In this document: positions 6,209 to 9,122 of the stretch, one piece after another | Layout of the letters: each line of letters begins with the position of its first letter | Numbering within the stretch: position 1 is the first letter of the stretch | Origin: Alphaproteobacteria bacterium | GTDB lineage: Bacteria > Pseudomonadota > Alphaproteobacteria > Sphingomonadales > Sphingomonadaceae | Assembly (NCBI GenBank): GCA_018828205.1 | Contig: JAHJWA010000081.1 | Span: forward strand, 1 to 9,122 | DNA: 9,122 nt | Reading direction: 5' to 3' | Notes under the pieces: generated by a model | Database searches by the model: none | Told to the model about the DNA's origin: nothing | What the model saw: only the letters and a program-made list of their open reading frames with translations | Translations under genes and position numbers: made by a program

Positions 6209-6646
6209 GTGAAAGGCGCAAGCGACAGCATCTCGGGACATTGCCTGTGCGGCAGCGTCACCATCGTTCTCGACCATCCCAAGCGCCAGGTGGAGCTGTG
6301 CCATTGCGCCATGTGCCGTCGCTGGGGCGGGGCCTTCTACGCGGCTTTGAGCGGTGCGGAGTTCACGCTTACCGGCGAGGCCGCGATCGCGCGGTTCCGT
6401 TCGAGCGAATGGGCGGAGCGCGCCTTCTGCACGGTCTGCGGCAGCAATCTGTGGTATCGCTTTGTGCCCACCGGAAACCGCAGCTTCCTCGCCGGCCTGT
6501 TTGCCGATGCCGCACAATTCCCGATCGAGCGCGAGATCTTTATCGACGAGCGCGCCGCCTGGTGCACGGTCGCCGGCGATCATCCCCGACTGACCGGCGC
6601 CGAGGCGATCGCCGAGGCCGAGGAAGCGGGCTTCCGTTTCGACTGA
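6209..6646 (+). CDS. GFA (CENP-V) family zinc-binding protein
   Basis: The 145-residue protein carries the full cysteine set of the GFA/CENP-V fold (PF04828): HCLCG with C12 and C14, CHCAMC with C31, C33 and C36, and FCTVCGSN with C74 and C77. The family was named after a glutathione-dependent formaldehyde-activating enzyme, but most members have no proven reaction, so none is assigned. GTG at 6209 is the only sensible start, since the first in-frame ATG is at residue 35, inside the second zinc motif. The gap to the Lrp-type gene is 4 bases and no separate ribosome site is evident, which suggests translational coupling and shared transcription. It ends 15 bases from the convergent accC. Confidence 0.92.
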   Translation: MKGASDSISGHCLCGSVTIVLDHPKRQVELCHCAMCRRWGGAFYAALSGAEFTLTGEAAIARFRSSEWAERAFCTVCGSNLWYRFVPTGNRSFLAGLFADAAQFPIEREIFIDERAAWCTVAGDHPRLTGAEAIAEAEEAGFRFD

Positions 6647-6661
6647 GCGCCCGAGACCCCG

Positions 6662-8011
6662 TCAGGCCTCGCGTTCCTTGAGCCAGTCCTCGAGCCATTT
6701 GATCGAATAATCGCCGCTCAGGACATCCTCCTGCGCCAGCAGCGCCTGATGCAGCGGGATGCTGGTCTTGACGCCCTCGATCACCATCTCGTCGAGCGCA
6801 CGGCGCAGCCGCATGATGCATTTCTCGCGGGTCCGGCCATAGACGATCAGCTTGGCGATCATGCTGTCGTAATAGGGCGGGATCCGGTAACCGGCATAGA
6901 GCCCGCTATCGACGCGGACATGCATGCCGCCGGCGGCGTGGTAATAGGTCACATCGCCGGGGCTGGGGGCGAAGGTGAAGGGATCCTCGGCGTTGATCCG
7001 GCACTCGATCGCGTGGCCCTTGAACTCGACCTCGTCCTGCGTGATCGAGAGCGGCTTGCCTTCGGCGATGCGGATCTGCTCGCGCACCAGATCGATCCCG
7101 GTGATCATCTCGGTGACCGGATGCTCGACCTGCAGCCGCGTGTTCATCTCGATGAAGTAGAACTCGCCGTCTTCCCACAGGAATTCGATCGTGCCCGCGC
7201 CGCGATAACCCATGTCGGCCATCGCCTTGGCGCAGATATCGCCCATCCGGTTGCGGTCTTCCTCGCCCAGCACGGGGGAAGGCGCTTCCTCGAGCACCTT
7301 CTGGTGGCGGCGCTGGAGCGAGCAGTCGCGCTCGCCCAGATGGATTGCATTGCCCTGGCCATCGCCCAGGATCTGGAACTCGATATGGCGCGGATTGCCG
7401 AGATATTTCTCGATATAGACCGTGGCGTCGCCGAAGGCCGATTTGGCCTCGTTGCCCGCCTGGCGCATCAGCGTCTCGAGCATGTCCTCGCTCTCGCAGA
7501 CCTTCATCCCGCGTCCGCCGCCGCCCGAGGCGGCCTTGATGATCACCGGGTAGCCGATCTCCTGCGCGATCTGGCGCGCCTCGTCGAAATCGCTGACCGC
7601 GCCGGCCGAGCCGGGGACCAGCGGCAGGCCGAGCGCGCCCGCGGTGCGCTTGGCCTCGACCTTGTCGCCCATGGTGCGGATATGCTCGGGCTTGGGGCCG
7701 ATCCAGGCGATGTCGTGCGCCTCGACGATCTCGGCGAATTTGGCGTTCTCCGAGAGAAAACCATAGCCGGGATGGATCGCATCGGCGTGCGAGATCTCGG
7801 CCGCCGAGATGATGTTGGCGATGTTGAGATAGCTCTCGCTCGCCGGGGCGGGGCCGATGCAGACCGCGTGATCGGCCAGCCGCACATGCATGGCATCGGC
7901 GTCGGCGGTCGAATGCACCGCGACGGTCTCGATGCCCATTTCATGCGCCGCGCGGTGGATGCGCAGGGCGATTTCGCCGCGGTTGGCGATGAGGATGCGT
8001 TTAATGTCCAT
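6662..8011 (-). CDS. accC: Acetyl-CoA carboxylase, biotin carboxylase subunit
   Basis: The 449-residue length is normal for AccC, which uses ATP and bicarbonate to carboxylate biotin on AccB, the first half-reaction of malonyl-CoA synthesis for fatty acids. Order along the protein: N-terminal IKRILIANRGEIALRIHRAA, HPGYGFLSENAKFAE, IGPKPEHIRTMGDK, the glycine-rich ATP-grasp loop KAASGGGGRGMK, ERDCSLQRRHQKVLEEAPSP, FYFIEMNTRLQVEHPVTE with the metal-binding glutamate and catalytic residues, and the C-terminal YRIPPYYDSMIAKLIVYG. All expected motifs are intact. It starts 8 bases after accB stops, so the two are co-transcribed as in most bacteria. Its 3' end converges on the GFA-domain gene with 15 bases between and no obvious terminator. 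Confidence 0.98.
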   Translation of the reverse strand: MDIKRILIANRGEIALRIHRAAHEMGIETVAVHSTADADAMHVRLADHAVCIGPAPASESYLNIANIISAAEISHADAIHPGYGFLSENAKFAEIVEAHDIAWIGPKPEHIRTMGDKVEAKRTAGALGLPLVPGSAGAVSDFDEARQIAQEIGYPVIIKAASGGGGRGMKVCESEDMLETLMRQAGNEAKSAFGDATVYIEKYLGNPRHIEFQILGDGQGNAIHLGERDCSLQRRHQKVLEEAPSPVLGEEDRNRMGDICAKAMADMGYRGAGTIEFLWEDGEFYFIEMNTRLQVEHPVTEMITGIDLVREQIRIAEGKPLSITQDEVEFKGHAIECRINAEDPFTFAPSPGDVTYYHAAGGMHVRVDSGLYAGYRIPPYYDSMIAKLIVYGRTREKCIMRLRRALDEMVIEGVKTSIPLHQALLAQEDVLSGDYSIKWLEDWLKEREA

Positions 8012-8019
8012 GGCTATGC

Positions 8020-8517
8020 TCAGCCGATGACAACCAGCGGCTGATCGAATTCGACCGGCTGGGCGTTCTCGACGAGGATGGCCTTGACCGTGCCCGCGGC
8101 TTCGGCGGCGATCGGGTTCATGACCTTCATGGCTTCGATGATCAGCAGCGTGTCGCCCGCTTCCACGGTGTCGCCGACCTTGATGAAATCGGCGGCGCCG
8201 GGTTCGGGCGCCATATAGACCGTGCCGACCATGGGGGATTTCATCGCATTGGCGTGCGCGGCGAGCAGCGCGGGCGCATCGGCGCCGGGCGCGTGCGAAG
8301 GCGCGGCGGCAGCGGGAGCCGGAGCGGCGGGTGCCTGGGGCGCTGCCGCGACCGCCGCGGTGCTGACGGTGCGCGCGACGCGGATTTTGCGATCGTCGTC
8401 TTCGACTTCGATCTCGGTGAGATCGGACTGGGCGAGCAGCTCGGCGAGCTCGCGCACCAGATCCATATCGACATTCATACCGGCTTTCTCACCGGAGCCG
8501 CTCTTTCGTTCCGCCAT
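8020..8517 (-). CDS. accB: Acetyl-CoA carboxylase, biotin carboxyl carrier protein
   Basis: The 165-residue carrier presents biotin to AccC and then to the carboxyltransferase. The N-terminal helical part (residues 14-50, MDLVRELAELLAQSDLTEIEVED) is followed by an Ala/Pro-rich flexible linker (about 53-90) and the biotinyl domain (92-165). The biotin attachment motif is EAMKVMN with K131. SPMVGTVYMAPEPGAADFIKVGD contains the thumb-type insertion typical of acetyl-CoA carboxylase BCCPs. The start at 8517 has AAGGA 7 bases upstream. It lies 95 bases downstream of aroQ. Confidence 0.97.
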   Translation of the reverse strand: MAERKSGSGEKAGMNVDMDLVRELAELLAQSDLTEIEVEDDDRKIRVARTVSTAAVAAAPQAPAAPAPAAAAPSHAPGADAPALLAAHANAMKSPMVGTVYMAPEPGAADFIKVGDTVEAGDTLLIIEAMKVMNPIAAEAAGTVKAILVENAQPVEFDQPLVVIG

Positions 8518-8544
8518 GGTATTCCTTGTGTGTTATTTGCGCGA

Positions 8545-8573
8545 CCTATGCGCGTGAGCCGCGCGGGTTGCAA
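8545..8573 (-). promoter_or_regulatory. Possible promoter ahead of accB
   Basis: In the gap between aroQ and accB the minus strand has TTGCAA (8568-8573) and CATAGG (8545-8550) with a 17-base spacer. The -10 match is poor (3 of 6), so accBC may also depend on read-through from aroQ. Confidence 0.3.
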
Positions 8574-8612
8574 GGGGGGCACGGGGGCCGGGCGGCGCCC
8601 CGCCGTAACGTT

Positions 8613-9083
8613 CTACAGCGCCGCGGCGCGTTCCAGCGCCACCACATAGGATTGCGCGCCGAGGCCCTGGACCGTGTCCGCCGCCGCCATGCCGACATAG
8701 GAGAGATGGCGGAATTCCTCGCGCTGCGACGGGTCCGAAAGATGGACCTCGATCACCGGCAGCGCGATCGCGCGGATCGCATCGAGCAGCGCGATCGAGC
8801 TGTGGGTATAGGCCCCGGCGTTGAGCAGCACCGCGGCAAAGCCCTCGCCCGCGGCCTGCTGCAGCCAGTCGAGCAGGACGCCCTCGTGGTTCGACTGGCG
8901 GCATTCGACGCGGAGCCCGAGCTCGCTGGCGCGCGCCTCGAGCAGTGCGCCGATATCGGCCAGCGTCGCATGGCCGTAGATATCCGGCTCGCGCTGGCCG
9001 AGCAGGTTGAGATTGGGTCCGTTGAGGACGAGAATCCGTCGCCGGGAAGGCTCGGACGAGGCGGGTGGGGGGCTTGCTGGCAT
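8613..9083 (-). CDS. aroQ: 3-dehydroquinate dehydratase, type II
   Basis: AroQ dehydrates 3-dehydroquinate to 3-dehydroshikimate in the shikimate pathway. The signature LNGPNLNLLGQREPDIYG (20-37) carries R31 and the catalytic Y36. LLNAGAYTHSS (86-96) holds N88 and H94, EVHLSDPSQREEFRHLSYV (112-130) holds E112, H114 and R125, and the GLGAQSYVVAL end is typical. At 156 residues it is about 10 longer than usual because of a Pro/Ser-rich leader before RRRILVLNGPN. The ATG at 9083 has no strong ribosome site, but no better in-frame start is visible. Where most relatives read LSN after the conserved histidine, this one has LSD (D117), probably tolerated. The order aroQ-accB-accC is common in alphaproteobacteria. 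Confidence 0.96.
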   Translation of the reverse strand: MPASPPPASSEPSRRRILVLNGPNLNLLGQREPDIYGHATLADIGALLEARASELGLRVECRQSNHEGVLLDWLQQAAGEGFAAVLLNAGAYTHSSIALLDAIRAIALPVIEVHLSDPSQREEFRHLSYVGMAAADTVQGLGAQSYVVALERAAAL

Positions 9084-9122
9084 GGCGCGAGGACTAGCCG
9101 CGGAGACCGGGGTTTGTCGACG

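Noticed and set aside
6749..8044. 431-residue plus-strand open frame opposite accC
   Set aside because: It is antisense to a complete, conserved accC and lacks any recognisable domain.
8584..8601. GC-rich hairpin (GGGGC/GCCCC) between aroQ and accB as a terminator
   Set aside because: There is no T-run after it on the transcribed strand, and the sequence is low-complexity G/C, so chance pairing is likely.

Overview
The window looks like ordinary chromosomal DNA of a high-GC alphaproteobacterium. The GC-rich codon use, the protein flavours (Ala/Pro-rich linkers, a DUF2336-like kinase N-terminus) and the gene families together suggest a member of the Sphingomonadales, possibly Erythrobacteraceae. 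That placement is inference from general resemblance, not a search. I see no insertion sequence, phage gene, CRISPR array or toxin-antitoxin pair, and no base-composition break that would mark an island.

Layout, left to right. (1) Minus strand, 1-1039: a persulfide dioxygenase-like metallo-beta-lactamase protein, cut by the window edge, preceded two bases upstream by an ArsR-family regulator with the two-cysteine arrangement of BigR/SqrR persulfide sensors. A perfect 16-bp palindrome overlaps the likely promoter. Together these look like a self-regulated sulfide/persulfide detoxification operon. (2) Minus strand, 1054-2370: a 438-residue acetyl-CoA hydrolase/CoA-transferase family enzyme. (3) Minus strand, 2456-2706: a tRNA-Ile2(CAU) / tRNA-Pro(UGG) pair with a recognisable promoter; the Ile2 gene has an acceptor-stem mismatch. 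(4) Minus strand, 2717-5480: a WalW-like polysaccharide deacetylase whose start overlaps the end of a histidine-kinase-like protein with a strongly degenerate ATP-binding domain. (5) Plus strand, 5740-6646: an Lrp/AsnC-family regulator followed after 4 bases by a small GFA/CENP-V zinc protein. (6) Minus strand, 6662-9083: aroQ, accB and accC, covering shikimate-pathway 3-dehydroquinase and the biotin carboxyl carrier and biotin carboxylase subunits of acetyl-CoA carboxylase.

Most of the window is housekeeping. The parts worth a second look are the persulfide-sensing operon and its palindrome, the degenerate kinase coupled to a deacetylase, and the odd tRNA-Ile2 acceptor stem. I did not find convincing evidence of a wholly new system.
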